From Blasia pusilla (Eukaryota > Marchantiophyta > Marchantiopsida > Blasiales): a stretch of 64,000 nucleotides of DNA. The notes below the pieces were generated by a model that did no database searches, was not told where the DNA came from, and saw only the letters and a list, made by a program, of their open reading frames with translations. Of the stretch, positions 35,384 to 45,408 are shown piece after piece; positions within the stretch are counted from its first letter, which is position 1; each line of letters begins with the position of its first letter. A program made the translations under genes and the position numbers. The stretch is taken from positions 52,576,001 through 52,640,000 of the forward strand of contig CM114272.1 in NCBI GenBank assembly GCA_050084515.1, read 5' to 3'.

Positions 35384-35613
35384 ATAATTGTGCGCATATA
35401 CATTGCAACACAATCCACATCACTAGTCACATCTTCACATCATACAACACTGATCTTCCCACCATGCGGGTTGATCCATCCATAAATCAAACAAACTCAC
35501 ACATATACATCGAGATCCCACAACCGCCCCCTAGCTGGCAATTGGGTCCCCCTGACTCCAGATAGCAAACTCCTATGTACCTGACATGATCTACTATCCT
35601 ATATACATCTAGC
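35384..35613 (-). repeat. LTR-B flanking module, polypurine tract and 3' UTR of non-autonomous copy F
   Basis: The 135-bp module (35388-35522) resembles the terminal module of the neighbouring LTR. A purine tract CTAGGGGGCGGT (minus) lies at 35523-35534. Above it is 3' UTR sequence GTGCTAGATGTATATAGG (minus, near 35595-35613) that matches copy I and continues into copy F at 55927 once D1 is removed. Confidence 0.6.
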
Positions 35614-35617
35614 ACCA

Positions 35618-36101
35618 TGTCGTAAAAATCCACATCGTCATACAACATACATCGCTGACATACCATGTATGTCAGCGATGTATGTTGTATGTAACATAGA
35701 CGAGAGCATCCACAAACACAAGTGTACCACAACTGAAATCCGTGAAAGACCTACTGTCATAAAACACGTATAGAATCACATACAATCGAGCCAAACCCAC
35801 TCCACGGTGGGAGAATCGAGGTCGAAGCTTGCGGGAACCACCATAGCCAAGAGCTCTACTCACTACCAAGGCTAACTCCCAACGCAATAGGCTTAACTCA
35901 AAGAACTAACTGTTCTTTGAGTGCACTCCACACTATATCCTCCAACCTAAGAGCGGGCCCTATTGGAAAAGTCACCCTGAACTGAGTAACCCCCAACCCT
36001 ATTTATGAAACCGCATCTCTACCTAGACACTACGGCCCTACATAAGGTATGGCCTCTACTACCACACTATACTCTACGACATAATCCGTATGGTCATGAC
36101 A
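35618..36101 (-). repeat. 3' LTR of D1 (family A)
   Basis: The core 35734-36101 matches the 5' core 55556-55922. A TATA-like CATAAATAG lies near 35998-36007 (minus), and a perfect hairpin with arms ACTCAAAGAAC/GTTCTTTGAGT is at 35896-35922. The terminal 114 bp (35618-35731, TGTGGTACA to ACGACA) are a module also found at 36104-36207 before the core. The module contains a 25-bp-arm palindrome at 35639-35691. Confidence 0.75.
35639..35691. repeat. perfect 25-bp-arm palindrome in the D1 LTR end
   Basis: Arms CATACAACATACATCGCTGACATAC and its exact reverse complement are separated only by CAT (35664-35666); the left arm is 35639-35663 and the right 35667-35691. The related module at 36104-36207 has only one arm-like sequence, so this is an inverted duplication specific to this copy. 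Confidence 0.95.
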
Positions 36102-36366
36102 GCTGTCGTGCGAATCCACATCGTCATACAATATACATCGCTGATATACCATACTCACATACATACATAACATAGACGAGAGCATCCACAAACACAAATG
36201 TACCACAACTCGCCCCCCTAACTAGCGATTACAGGTAGCCCTATACATCTACTACATGCTATACACCTTCTTGGGTGCACGAATCAGAAGGCCGGGTGTT
36301 AGGTTGCCCCATCGTTAGTCGCCTATCTGTAATCCATATCATGCAAAGATCAAGTCATCTACTCTC
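36102..36366 (-). promoter_or_regulatory. 3' UTR, polypurine tract and extra LTR module of D1
   Basis: After the PHD stop, about 140 bp of non-coding sequence leads to the purine tract TAGGGGGGCG (minus, 36211-36220), the expected plus-strand primer. Directly next is the 104-bp module TGTGGTACA to GCACGACA (36104-36207), then two bases, then the LTR start TGTC. Normally the tract abuts the LTR, so the intervening module is unexpected. Confidence 0.6.
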
Positions 36367-36510
36367 CTAAGTACATCGAGGACAAACCCACCTTCCAGTA
36401 GGAACAACATCCATACGTGGAGTCAAACACATCATGTGCCAACCCCTAGAACACCGATCACACACCAACATACAGGTTGTGTTACCAGCAGACCCACACA
36501 ACATGCACCT
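36367..36510 (-). CDS. C-terminal PHD finger of D1 integrase
   Basis: The last 46 codons of the frame 36825-36367 form a complete C4HC3 zinc finger. It has CMLC, then CDRC after eleven residues, SRGWH with the zinc-binding His, MMC, the VPTGRW stretch and CPRC before the stop. Spacing and the Trp two residues before the last Cys pair are typical of PHD fingers, which read the N-terminal tail of histone H3. It follows the integrase C-terminal module in the same frame. Where chromoviruses carry a chromodomain, this element has a PHD finger. A related remnant lies at the same place in copy A. Confidence 0.9.
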   Translation of the reverse strand, partial: RCMLCGSAGNTTCMLVCDRCSRGWHMMCLTPRMDVVPTGRWVCPRCT

Positions 36511-37641
36511 CAAGCTAGCACGTATCATAGCTAAGCTTGGGTCAAAAGTACTATCCACATTTGGAAGATGACATGGCGCACAATTACGCACACGGCCCTT
36601 CCAAAAAACTCCATCACGACCCTCCAACATGAGAACTTCAGAAGCTAACACCTCGCGCACTCGTAAAATAGTGCGGCTTGTCGTCACATCCAACGTTTTC
36701 GGTGCAATCTGCTGCAAATAGACATAGTCACCCACATGGAACCTACGAATCGATGGTCGATAACCTCCACCGAATGGTTGCATACCGCAACGTATCCCTG
36801 TGTTGAGCAATGGCGAGGTTCTCAAAGGCTGTTGGCATAACTCTCCAAAAGAGATCTGCTCATTGAGAACACACTCTCATCCACATCTCTGGGTCATCAA
36901 GGTTCACCACCTCACTAGACTCCCGACGAATTGCTCTTGGCAAGTCTGGATCTCGGCCGTATAACAGAAAATAAGGTGAGAAGGAAGCCAAGGATGCTTG
37001 GCGACTGAACCTATACCCCATGGCTAACCATGGCAACTGAATATCCCAGTCTCCAAGATGCCCCTTCTGTAGGCCATACTTGCGCAATGGCCTCTTCACC
37101 GTCTGAACCACACGCTCAGCCAAACCATGCGCCTTTGGATGATCTCGAGACGTGGTCCGATGATCAATCAACGCCTTGTCACACAAGACCGAAACTCACC
37201 AAACTCAGACTGGTCGGTCAGCACTTTAGCTGGTGCACCAAAATGACTAAGCACTCTATCAAGAAACGCATACGCCGTTCCCTCACTTGCCTTGTCAGGT
37301 AATGCCACCAACTCAATCCACTTGGAGAAGTGCTCCACCATCACCAACACATATCGATGATGTCGTACAGTCAATGGTAACGATCCCGCAAAGTCCACAC
37401 TCCAACGGTAACCCAACCCCATAATAGGCAAGGGGTGTAACTATGGTGTAGGGGCATTGAATGATGCCCTCACCTGGTCACAAACCATACAACGTGACAC
37501 CAATTGCTGCACCTGAGTATGCATGCCACGCCACCAATACTGACCAAGGAGTAAGCTATATGTACGCTTTACCCCAAAATGTCCCAACTCCTCATGGGCA
37601 TGCCGCACAATGCGCTCTCTTTGAGCCAAATGCGGCACTAC
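36511..37641 (-). pseudogene. integrase of D1 (minor frameshifts)
   Basis: The HHCC zinc domain (37638-37450: HAHEELGHFGVKRTY to CMVCDQ) is intact. The catalytic core shows WSVDF, LTDQ and GLAERVVQT, so the D,D,E residues are kept. Small indels near 37190 (at the LTDQ-SEFGEF stretch) and 36830 shift the frame out and back. The C-terminal module (YVYLQQIAPKTLDV to NCAPCHLPN) is followed directly by the PHD finger. Integrase joins cDNA ends to target DNA. The protein as encoded is broken but the domain is recent. Confidence 0.85.
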
Positions 37642-38526
37642 TCATACTCTACCATCCTCCCACACACGGAGAATATGTGTTCCCTCCAATCGAGACCTCT
37701 TAGCACGTTGAAGAACACGGTCTCGCTCCTTGGCACTCACTACGCCTGGCACCCTATTGGTCCGTAGGAACTCCAACACCAACGCATCATCATGAATATC
37801 ACGCTGATCCGTGCCACCATCTCCAACCTTAGGATCTGAAGGCTGGCCATCTACCCTGTGACTAGAGTAAGATGTCATGTGGTCCTCCATACTAGAGTCC
37901 ACCCCTAACCAACATAAAAAGGCGGATGCATGCCAACCTGGCACCATCTCCTCATCAACCTCGCCATGCCATCTAGCCCTAGTTGCATCCTCTTGGCTAG
38001 TACATGGGTTCCTACTCAACCCATCAGCATCAAGGTTGGAAACTCCAGGTCTATGTACCACCTGGAAGTCATACTCCTGTAAGATAAGAGCCCACCGTGC
38101 AAGCTTCCTTGTGAGCTTGTCAGACTCCATCAACCACTTGAGCGGTTGGTGATTAGTAACAAGGGTAAGCTGTGTGCCAAACAAGTAACACCTAAAGTAT
38201 GCCACAACCCACACTACTGCCAAACACTCTCCCTCATATGAACTGTAGCGCGACTCCGCTGCATTATTCGAACGGCTTGCATAGGAAACCACAAAATCCA
38301 TGTGCTCATCATCATGTTGTGTCAACACCGCTCCAAGTCCCAACCTACTCCAATGAGTGTGTAACTGAAATGGGCGCCCTCTGATAGGTCTCCTCAAGAT
38401 AGGCGCCGCCACCAACTGGGCCTTGAGCTCCACAAAAGCTCTCTCCTGATCATCTCCCCAGTGCCACTCTTGATCTGATTTCAGAAATTGGTTCAAAGGC
38501 TTTGCCATAGCACTAAATCCCTTCAA
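37642..38526 (-). CDS. RNase H and linker of D1
   Basis: An open stretch of 294 codons covers KGFSAMAKPLNQFL, HWGDDQERAFVELK, the FQLHTH start of RNase H (Asp in copies A and B replaced by His), AAESRYSSYEGECLAVVWV, NHQPLKWLMESDKLT, and the variable linker up to the integrase zinc domain. A one-base deletion at about 38524 puts it out of frame with the RT, and a TGA at 37642 ends it. The N-terminal Asp of RNase H is catalytic in this family, so this change probably inactivates it. Confidence 0.8.
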   Translation of the reverse strand: MKGFSAMAKPLNQFLKSDQEWHWGDDQERAFVELKAQLVAAPILRRPIRGRPFQLHTHWSRLGLGAVLTQHDDEHMDFVVSYASRSNNAAESRYSSYEGECLAVVWVVAYFRCYLFGTQLTLVTNHQPLKWLMESDKLTRKLARWALILQEYDFQVVHRPGVSNLDADGLSRNPCTSQEDATRARWHGEVDEEMVPGWHASAFLCWLGVDSSMEDHMTSYSSHRVDGQPSDPKVGDGGTDQRDIHDDALVLEFLRTNRVPGVVSAKERDRVLQRAKRSRLEGTHILRVWEDGRV

Positions 38527-39642
38527 TACCTCCGATAGTAGTTCGCCAATCCCATGAATGCCTGAACTCTACTCACATCTATCGGACGCGGAATAAGTGC
38601 AATAGCCTCCACCTTTGCTTGCTGAACTCCCAAACCACATGGATAGATCACATGACCCAAGTACTCAACATCCTCATGGAAGAACTTACACTTTCCTAGA
38701 TGCAAACGTAGACCATGTGCTTTCAACCGCTCAACCACAATCTGCAAATGTATCTGATGCTCCTCCACCTTGTTACTGAACACCAAGATATCATCAATGT
38801 AGCACCGAACAAAATCCAACCCTGCTAGGATCCTGTCCATCACTCTCTGAAACTCGGCATGTGCATTCTTCAACCCAAAGGGTAAGAATTTCCACTGGTA
38901 CAAACAATCCTTGCCATGAGAGTTGACACCCCAAAATGTTGTCTTGGCCTTGTCACTCTCTCGAATCGGCAATTGATGGTATCCTGCTCGAAGATCCAAA
39001 GTACTGAAAATGTTTTCCTGTCCCACCACATCAAAGATCTCCTCAGGTGTAGGCATGGCATACCTATCGGCCTTGGTTTGCCGATTGATAGGAGGGTAAT
39101 CTTCACACATCCGCCTATCCGTGTAGTTGCCATGCATATCCTTTTTAGCAGGCATAATAGTGGCTGATGCACACTCTCCATGCGACAACTCCACTAATCG
39201 AGCCTCCAAAAGGTCCAACGTCCTACTCTGAATCAGGTCCCTCTCCATATCACTATATCGGTAGGGACGACGAAAGATTGGCATATCACTAGCCAAATCA
39301 ATCCGTATACCGGGTCCAACCAAAGCACCCAAATCCTTCATGCTAAAGGCAAAACAACTCCTATAAGCACGTAGGAACTGTGTCAAGCGTCGTTTCTCAC
39401 CTCCCGAAAGCTTGGGCCCAAGTAATGGCTCCCAAGTCTTCTCCACTGGCATACTCGATTACATAACCCCCTCACAAGATGGTACACCCTTAGCTACACC
39501 ATCATCTGAGCAAATAACTCCTCCACCACCATGAGCAACCAATTCCACATGCCCAACCATTACATCCCATTTACTCCAAGGATGAAAAATACTACTCTCC
39601 TCGCCCCCAACCGATGCCTCTACCGTCCCGGTAGCCATCGAG
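38523..39642 (-). CDS. linker and reverse transcriptase of D1
   Basis: A 309-codon open frame (39452-38523) contains the whole RT: LVELSHGECASATIMPAKKD, RRMCEDYPPINRQTKADRYA, LDLRAGYHQLPIR, CLYQWKFLPFGLKNAH and the catalytic CYIDDILVF (near 38796-38822). The preceding linker (39642-39462) is in the same frame, separated by one TAA at 39459-39461. Counting out the nested element plus one target duplication (10570 bp) puts RT in frame with the methyltransferase, showing that one polyprotein joined the two. Confidence 0.9.
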
Positions 39643-39647
39643 CTCAT

Positions 39648-40638
39648 TGTAATGTCTAAGGATGAGGCAATTTGTTCTCTCATCATCTCGGAACCTCACA
39701 GAGATCTCAAGAATAAAGCTGGCTTCTCCTACTTTTGGAACTCAATCCGTCGGGGCAGGTTACTCTCTGTCAAACAGATTTCATACAACTTTATATTGAT
39801 TATTCTATTGATGAGAAAGGTTCGCCTGATTCACTCTTCACTCGGCAGACCCAAAAAGAATGTTTAGACATAAGCATCGCACATAAGAATGAATGAATGA
39901 ATGCTTTACTACATCAAGAATTGGAAGACTTCAAAGTATCTACAAGCTCGAGAGGGTACATCTCTCTTGCTCGGACCATTCCTACAGCATAAGGACTTCA
40001 TGAGCGAATGATGCTAATAGCTTCTGTCCTGTTTCTTAAATATTCTCGAGAGTAGGATCGTTTCTATGATTCGAAGCGTTCTTGATGAAGGGTGTGTCTT
40101 TTCAATATCTGTAACTACCTAGATCTATGGTTCTCTTAGCTTTTCCTACGATCCCTATGAATCCGAGGTACAAAACTGTCCTAACTACCAATTTGATACA
40201 AAGGGTCGCGCCCTTTCCTAGTCTAATTGTTCTAACGATGTGTCGTTTCAAATCTCAATCATGCTGAGCTTCGCTGCGCTAAATTTCTGGAGGACGAAAT
40301 TCTTCTTTCTTCTTTGTGCTTCGTGCTTCGTTCTTCGTTCTTCGCTCTTCGCTGAAGAACGAGGTACTTCGTATATAGAGCTTCGTTGAGCTTCGTTAGA
40401 CTTTGTTAAGCTTCGCTGGGCTTCGCTGAGCTTCGCATTGAGCCTTTATACTTCTTTACAGCTTTTGACTCTCCTCTAAGGCAAATCCTTGATCTTCATC
40501 TCTGCCTTGTCTTTGAGCTTGGTGATTCACTTATTCTTCTTCATAATAATAGATAATCATAATCAAAATCATAATATACAAGAGTCTTCGTTGAATAAAA
40601 AGATATATTCTTCAAGATTACAAAATTGTGGGAGCACA
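39648..40638 (-). repeat. 3' LTR of element T (internal deletion)
   Basis: It starts TGTGCTCCCACAATTTTG at 40638 and ends TTACA at 39648. It matches 49031-50212 with about ten scattered substitutions, but lacks about 190 bp near its 3' end (junction at TGTCTAAGG|ATGAGG on the plus strand near 39661). It contains the CTTCG/CGAAG-rich repeat block near 40310-40440. Confidence 0.9.
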
Positions 40639-40652
40639 TACCCCCTCCCTCA
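40639..40652 (-). promoter_or_regulatory. polypurine tract of element T
   Basis: Reads GAGGGAGGGGGTA on the minus strand and abuts the 3' LTR start TGTG, as expected for the plus-strand primer of reverse transcription. Confidence 0.85.
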
Positions 40653-40935
40653 AATGTGAGCCGCCCCGGCGAACACTTCATGATGTATCTGCTATCTCCA
40701 TAAATGTGTCGTCTAAACTATCAAATTCAGGGGTAGGCACCTAACGGCCGTGAATCGTAGAAGGTTTGTTGATAATGTTAGGGGTATGATTGCGCATTCT
40801 TTCTCGCGACTTGTTAACAACTAAGTGACTCCGAGGACTTCATTCGGACTAAGACATCGGATGGAGTGAATGTGGTAATTCTTCAAGAGTAATGGAAAGA
40901 GTGGGTACTACTTCGGAAGAGATTTAGTATGATTG

Positions 40936-42881
40936 TCAAATTGGCGCTTCAATGTTTGTTGATGTAGTCGATTTCTCGTTCATCCGCTCTTGAAGTTCTT
41001 GCTTGCTTTCGGCCGTTCTTTGACATCGTCGGGTCCATCTCGAGCTTCGTTGAGTAGCTTCGCTCGCCTCCAAGGCTGCGATCCTCCCGGTAGCCTCCGC
41101 CCACTTTGTGCGGTAAGTCTTTGTTCGCTTCTTGATGTTCTTGAAGCGGCCAAGACTTCGGCATCTTTGGATCGACAATTTCTTGAATTCGGTGTGAACC
41201 TGCTGTATCTGATGTCGATACTTGTCAATGAGGTGCGAAGCCTCCTTGACCTGCGAAACTAACTGATCCGCCCCACATTCAAGGTTAAGCGCCAAACTTT
41301 CCCATTGGCGTGCGTTCCGTGCTTCGTACTGACACTGGACCAAGTCGCTCTGAGTTTTGCGAAGCGTGGTTTGCGTTTCTTCGAGTTCCTGATTCCGTAT
41401 TTGCAGATTCGTTTCTGCTACTCGACGCGTTGTGCTTCGTGGTCTGACGAAGCTTGGGCTCTGCAGTTGAGGTCGTGCAAGCCTTCTAAATAATCATCCA
41501 CGGACGCAGTATCCTCGAGTTGAAGAACCCGCTGGAGTTGGTTCATGACGGGAACTGCCAATTGCAAGAACCACATCATGTCGTCTGCCGTCTGCAACAT
41601 GAGACGAAGCATAGGTTGATGATCCCTTGCCCGCGAGATCTCGTCGGAATCCTCTTGCATGACAAGCTCTGGGTCCGGGGGTGTTTCAAAATTGACCCGG
41701 CCTCGCTTTGGTTGAGGCATTTCGTTGATATCTTCGTCTTTCTTCACAGCCGAAGTGTGCGGATGTTGCTGAGGTGCTTCGGAGGGCGGGGTGGCTTTGC
41801 GGCTACCCCTGGTACTAGTTGCGCCTTTCCGTGGTAGTCGGACGGGGGTCACTTGCGTCCAATCTAACGCCTCCTCTGCGGTCAATTCCTGCTTGTGAAT
41901 ATAAAGGTGAATCAAGAAAGGAGATAGGAAGGACTTCGTGCTTGGATGAAGCACGTCCACCATTCCTTGTACGTGCCCGTCCACAAAAGCAGCAAAGTCG
42001 ACTCCTGGGGCTTCGGGGTCAAGGTGTTGATTCCAGATGATGTAGCACATCTTCAAGATCTTGTTCGATAGATAGTAAGAACGAGCGGGATAAAACAGGG
42101 TCATCAGATGTTTGCAAAACTGACCAAAGACGAGCGGAGAGAGTGACGAAGCCTTGTAGCCGTTCCTGCCCAGGCGCTCAGACGTGACACAGCCGAGTGC
42201 TAAAAGATCTTCATGTTTGACGAGCAACTCCATGTCATACTCGTACTCTGGTGTTTGAGTTGCTCTCCAGTCGTCCGCCGTCCAGTGTTGGGGCTGAGCT
42301 CGATACCTAAGACCCTTCTTTCAAAATTTGGCGACTGCAGACGCCAAGCGAAGCTCGCCCAGGAGTTCTCCTGAGGTTAGAGTCCTGTTGGCTTGAAAGA
42401 AAGTTGCCAACGATCGCTCCTCCAGCGCTTCGATCAGCTCCGGTGACAGCTTGACCGTCGGCATCGCGCGCCGCATGAGAATGGGTGTGGCGTCTTCGCG
42501 AGGCATGTTGCTAGGTCGATCTCGATGGACACCGCGCTTTGGCCTGCTACGCAACTTCGTGATGATCCCGTCCATGAAAATACCCGCTTGGGTACGCCAG
42601 ACTGCTCTTATAGTCCACTCCCCCCTGTCCGTTCTTGGTCGTGGCGCCAGGGCTGTAACAAGAAAGTGGGCGCTTCGCGGCTTCGCCACACTTCCCCTTC
42701 CTATCTTCCTGCGCTTCGCTGCTTCGCAAAGCATGGGCTGTCTGGAACCTCGGTGCTTCGCTACTTCGCGAAGCACTGTATATTTTGAACTTCTGTGCTT
42801 CGCTACTTCGGGAAGCTCTGTATATCTTCTGTGCTTCGTGACTTCGCCAAGCACGGGGCGTTCGCCTACCCCCTTCCTCAT
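40936..42881 (-). pseudogene. extra ORF downstream of integrase in element T
   Basis: A separate frame follows integrase, in the position where Athila/Tat-type elements carry an additional ORF. Segment 1 (42881-42321) starts with about four repeats of an EVAKHR-containing unit, then a basic linker and a SPELIEALEERSLATFF segment. One TGA (42321-42323) separates it from segment 2 (42233-41418, same frame), which has a globular part and a Lys/Arg-rich PKRGR stretch. A one-base shift near 41425 leads to segment 3 (to 40936), a long probable coiled coil. Together about 640 codons. No membrane segment or envelope motif is obvious; the function is unknown. Confidence 0.6.
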
Positions 42882-44050
42882 GTTTCAGTCATCCTCAGGT
42901 TCGGGCTCATAATACCGGCGCACATGCATTCCATTGACTCGCGTGGGCAGGGATTCTCCCTGTAAGGTTTCTAATTGGAGGGATCCATTATCATAGATGG
43001 CCAATACCCGGTAGGGTCCCATCCAATTTAATTTTAATTTTCCGGGGAACTCTAGTCGCCGGTTATCATACAATAGCACTAAGTCGCCAACATTGATAGA
43101 TTGTGGCCGGAGATGTCGATCGTAACGTTTCTTACGTTCTTTTTGCACTTGGGCTGTCCGTTGTAATGCAAGCATGCATGCATCTTCCAACTCCACTAGG
43201 GTCTCATTCCTGTGTTCGATAACTTCGTCCGCAACTTCCGTTCTTGTGCCCTCCAATACCCGATAAGTGGGCAACGCCCATTGAAAAGGTGTTAAGGGAT
43301 GTACGCCATAAGTGAGGAAGAACGGGGTGTAGTTTGTCGTCACCTTCTCCGCTGTTCGGTACGCCCATAATGTTGGGGCAATTTTTGTGTCCCAATCATA
43401 GGAATAGGTTACCGTTAATCGGTTCAATATTCGGCAAATGAGGCCGTTCGATTTTTCCGTCAACCCGTTGGCTTTAGGGTTGTAGGGAGTGGTTTTCCGA
43501 TGCTTAATGAGAAAGTGGGAAGTGAGAGACTCAATAGTCTGGTTCAGGAAGTGCGTCCCCCGGTCACTGACTAGTTCCAACGGACAGCCATAACGCGTGA
43601 TAATCATCTCGTATAAAAACTTAGCCACTGTTTCACTGTCATCTTTCCGCGTGGCTACTGCTTCAACCATCTTAGTACAATAGTCCGTGGCGATAAGAAT
43701 ATACTTCCGCCGAGTTTGGCGAGTGGCCGGGGAGATAGGGCCTACGAAGTCAATGCCCCATTTTTCAAAAGGAGCTAGGGGCATGATGGGGACCAAAGGC
43801 CACCGCGTAGTCGCCGTGGGTCGACCTGCTCTTTGACAGGCATCACAACTCCGAATAAAATTACCTACGTCTTTGTACATAGTCGGCCACCAATATCGTG
43901 CGGCCAAAATTTTCTTCACGGTATTTTTTACCGCATAGTGTCCACCAAAATCAGCCATATGCAGAGCTCTGATGACCTGGGGAACCTCTTCAGCTTCCAA
44001 GCATCTTCGATGCTCTTCATCAGCACCTAATTTGAATAAGACCCCTTGAC
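42882..44050 (-). CDS. integrase of element T
   Basis: The open frame 44000-42885 (371 codons) holds the HHCC zinc domain (HMADFGGHYAVKNTV to CDACQR), the catalytic core (WGIDFVGP, VSDRGTHF, GLTEKSN, so D,D,E is complete), and a C-terminal module with a GPY-like LNWMGPYRVL. It ends with an acidic tail, with no chromodomain or PHD finger. The upstream frame is lost at a run of eight A/T near 44080, where RNase H shifts frame. Confidence 0.9.
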
Positions 44051-44055
44051 AGAGC

Positions 44056-45408
44056 TCATAAGGACCTATCCGATGTAAAAAAAACTGCGCGTTCTTCCGC
44101 TGTCATCGGGGCAGGAAGTCGCAGCGTCATTAGAAAACGCAGAATATCCGCATACAACGACCGGCTCAACCGTTCCTCTGTTATCTGGAGCAGATCTTCA
44201 TCGGGAAAGGTATCATCGACAGATTGGGTAAGGTCCGCGTTTGTCATCCTCAATCGGGAAAGAAAATCGGCATTGGTATGCACCTTGCCGGCCCGGGTCA
44301 CCACATCGAATGTGAATTCTTGTAGCAACAAGATCCACCGTGCAATGCGTCCTGACAGGTCGGCTTTCACCATTAAGGGTCTGAGTGCAAAATGATCCAC
44401 ATGAAAGACAAATTCGTACCCTTATAAATAGTGTCGGAACTTTTTACACGAGAAGACCATGCCTAACGCCTCTCGTTCGGTGGTTGTATATTTCTGCTCT
44501 GCCGCCGATAGTTGTCGGCCGGCGTAGTAAATTGGAAAATCATGTTTGTGCTCATCCAATGGGCTGAGCACTACTCCAATGGCAAATGAGGACGTGTCTA
44601 CATACACGTGGAAGGGTTTGGTCCAATCGGGGGACCGAAGTACAGGAGCCTTTTGCAATGCGTCCTTTAAGGTGTCGAATGCCACTTGGCACGCTGGTGT
44701 CCACTCCCATTCGGTGGTCTTCTTAAGTAATGCAGTAAGAGCGCCCGCTTTTACCGCGTAATCTTTAATGAACCGTTGATAATACCCGACATGTCCCAAG
44801 AATCCTCTCAATTCCCGGAGATTAGTGGGTGGTTCCAATGCAACGATAATATCCACCTTGGCCTTGTCGACCTCAATTCCTTGCGCCGACACTCGGTGTC
44901 CCAGCAGAATTCCTTGTTTCATAGCGATATAGGATTTTTCCGGATGAAGGGACAAATGCACTTCGCGACAGCGTGCGAGTGTTAACTCTAACTTTTCAAG
45001 ATGCTCGGCCTCCGTGCTAGAGATACAAAAATCGTCTAAAAAGATTTCGACGAACTTCCGAAGATACTCCTGGAAGATGGAGATCATTATCCGTTGGAAA
45101 GTAGCTGGGGCATTGCACAACCCAAAAGGCATTACGCGATATGCGAAAGTTCCCCAGTCCGTCGTGAACGTTGTGAGGGGACGATCCTTTTCTCTTATGG
45201 ATACCTAGTTGTACCCCGAATACCCGTCCAAAAAGGTATAACGCTCGTGCCCGGCCACTTTATCCAAAATACTGTCGGTGAAAGGTAGAGGATGGTGGTC
45301 TTTTAAGGTGGCCGCATTTAATTTCCGATAGTCCTGGCACACTCGGATTTTGCCCGTTTGTTTTTTAGGCACAATTACGATGGGCGACACCCACTCGCCG
45401 CTTAACAC
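44056..45408 (-). pseudogene. reverse transcriptase and RNase H of element T
   Basis: RT begins with SGEWVSPIVIVPKKQ and KIRVCQDYRKLN. A TAG at 45205-45207 replaces a Gln codon in the GYNQ motif. The palm continues at 45132 with MPFGLCNAPATFQR and catalytic FLDDFCI, then RNase H (FHVYVDTSSFAIG, TTEREALGMVF). A TAA at 44422-44424 interrupts RNase H, and DHFALRPLM follows in frame. All segments share one frame until the homopolymer shift near 44080. Confidence 0.9.

Noticed and set aside
40936-42881. Calling the third ORF of T an envelope gene
   Set aside because: No signal peptide, transmembrane segment or fusion motif was visible; only its position suggests that label.
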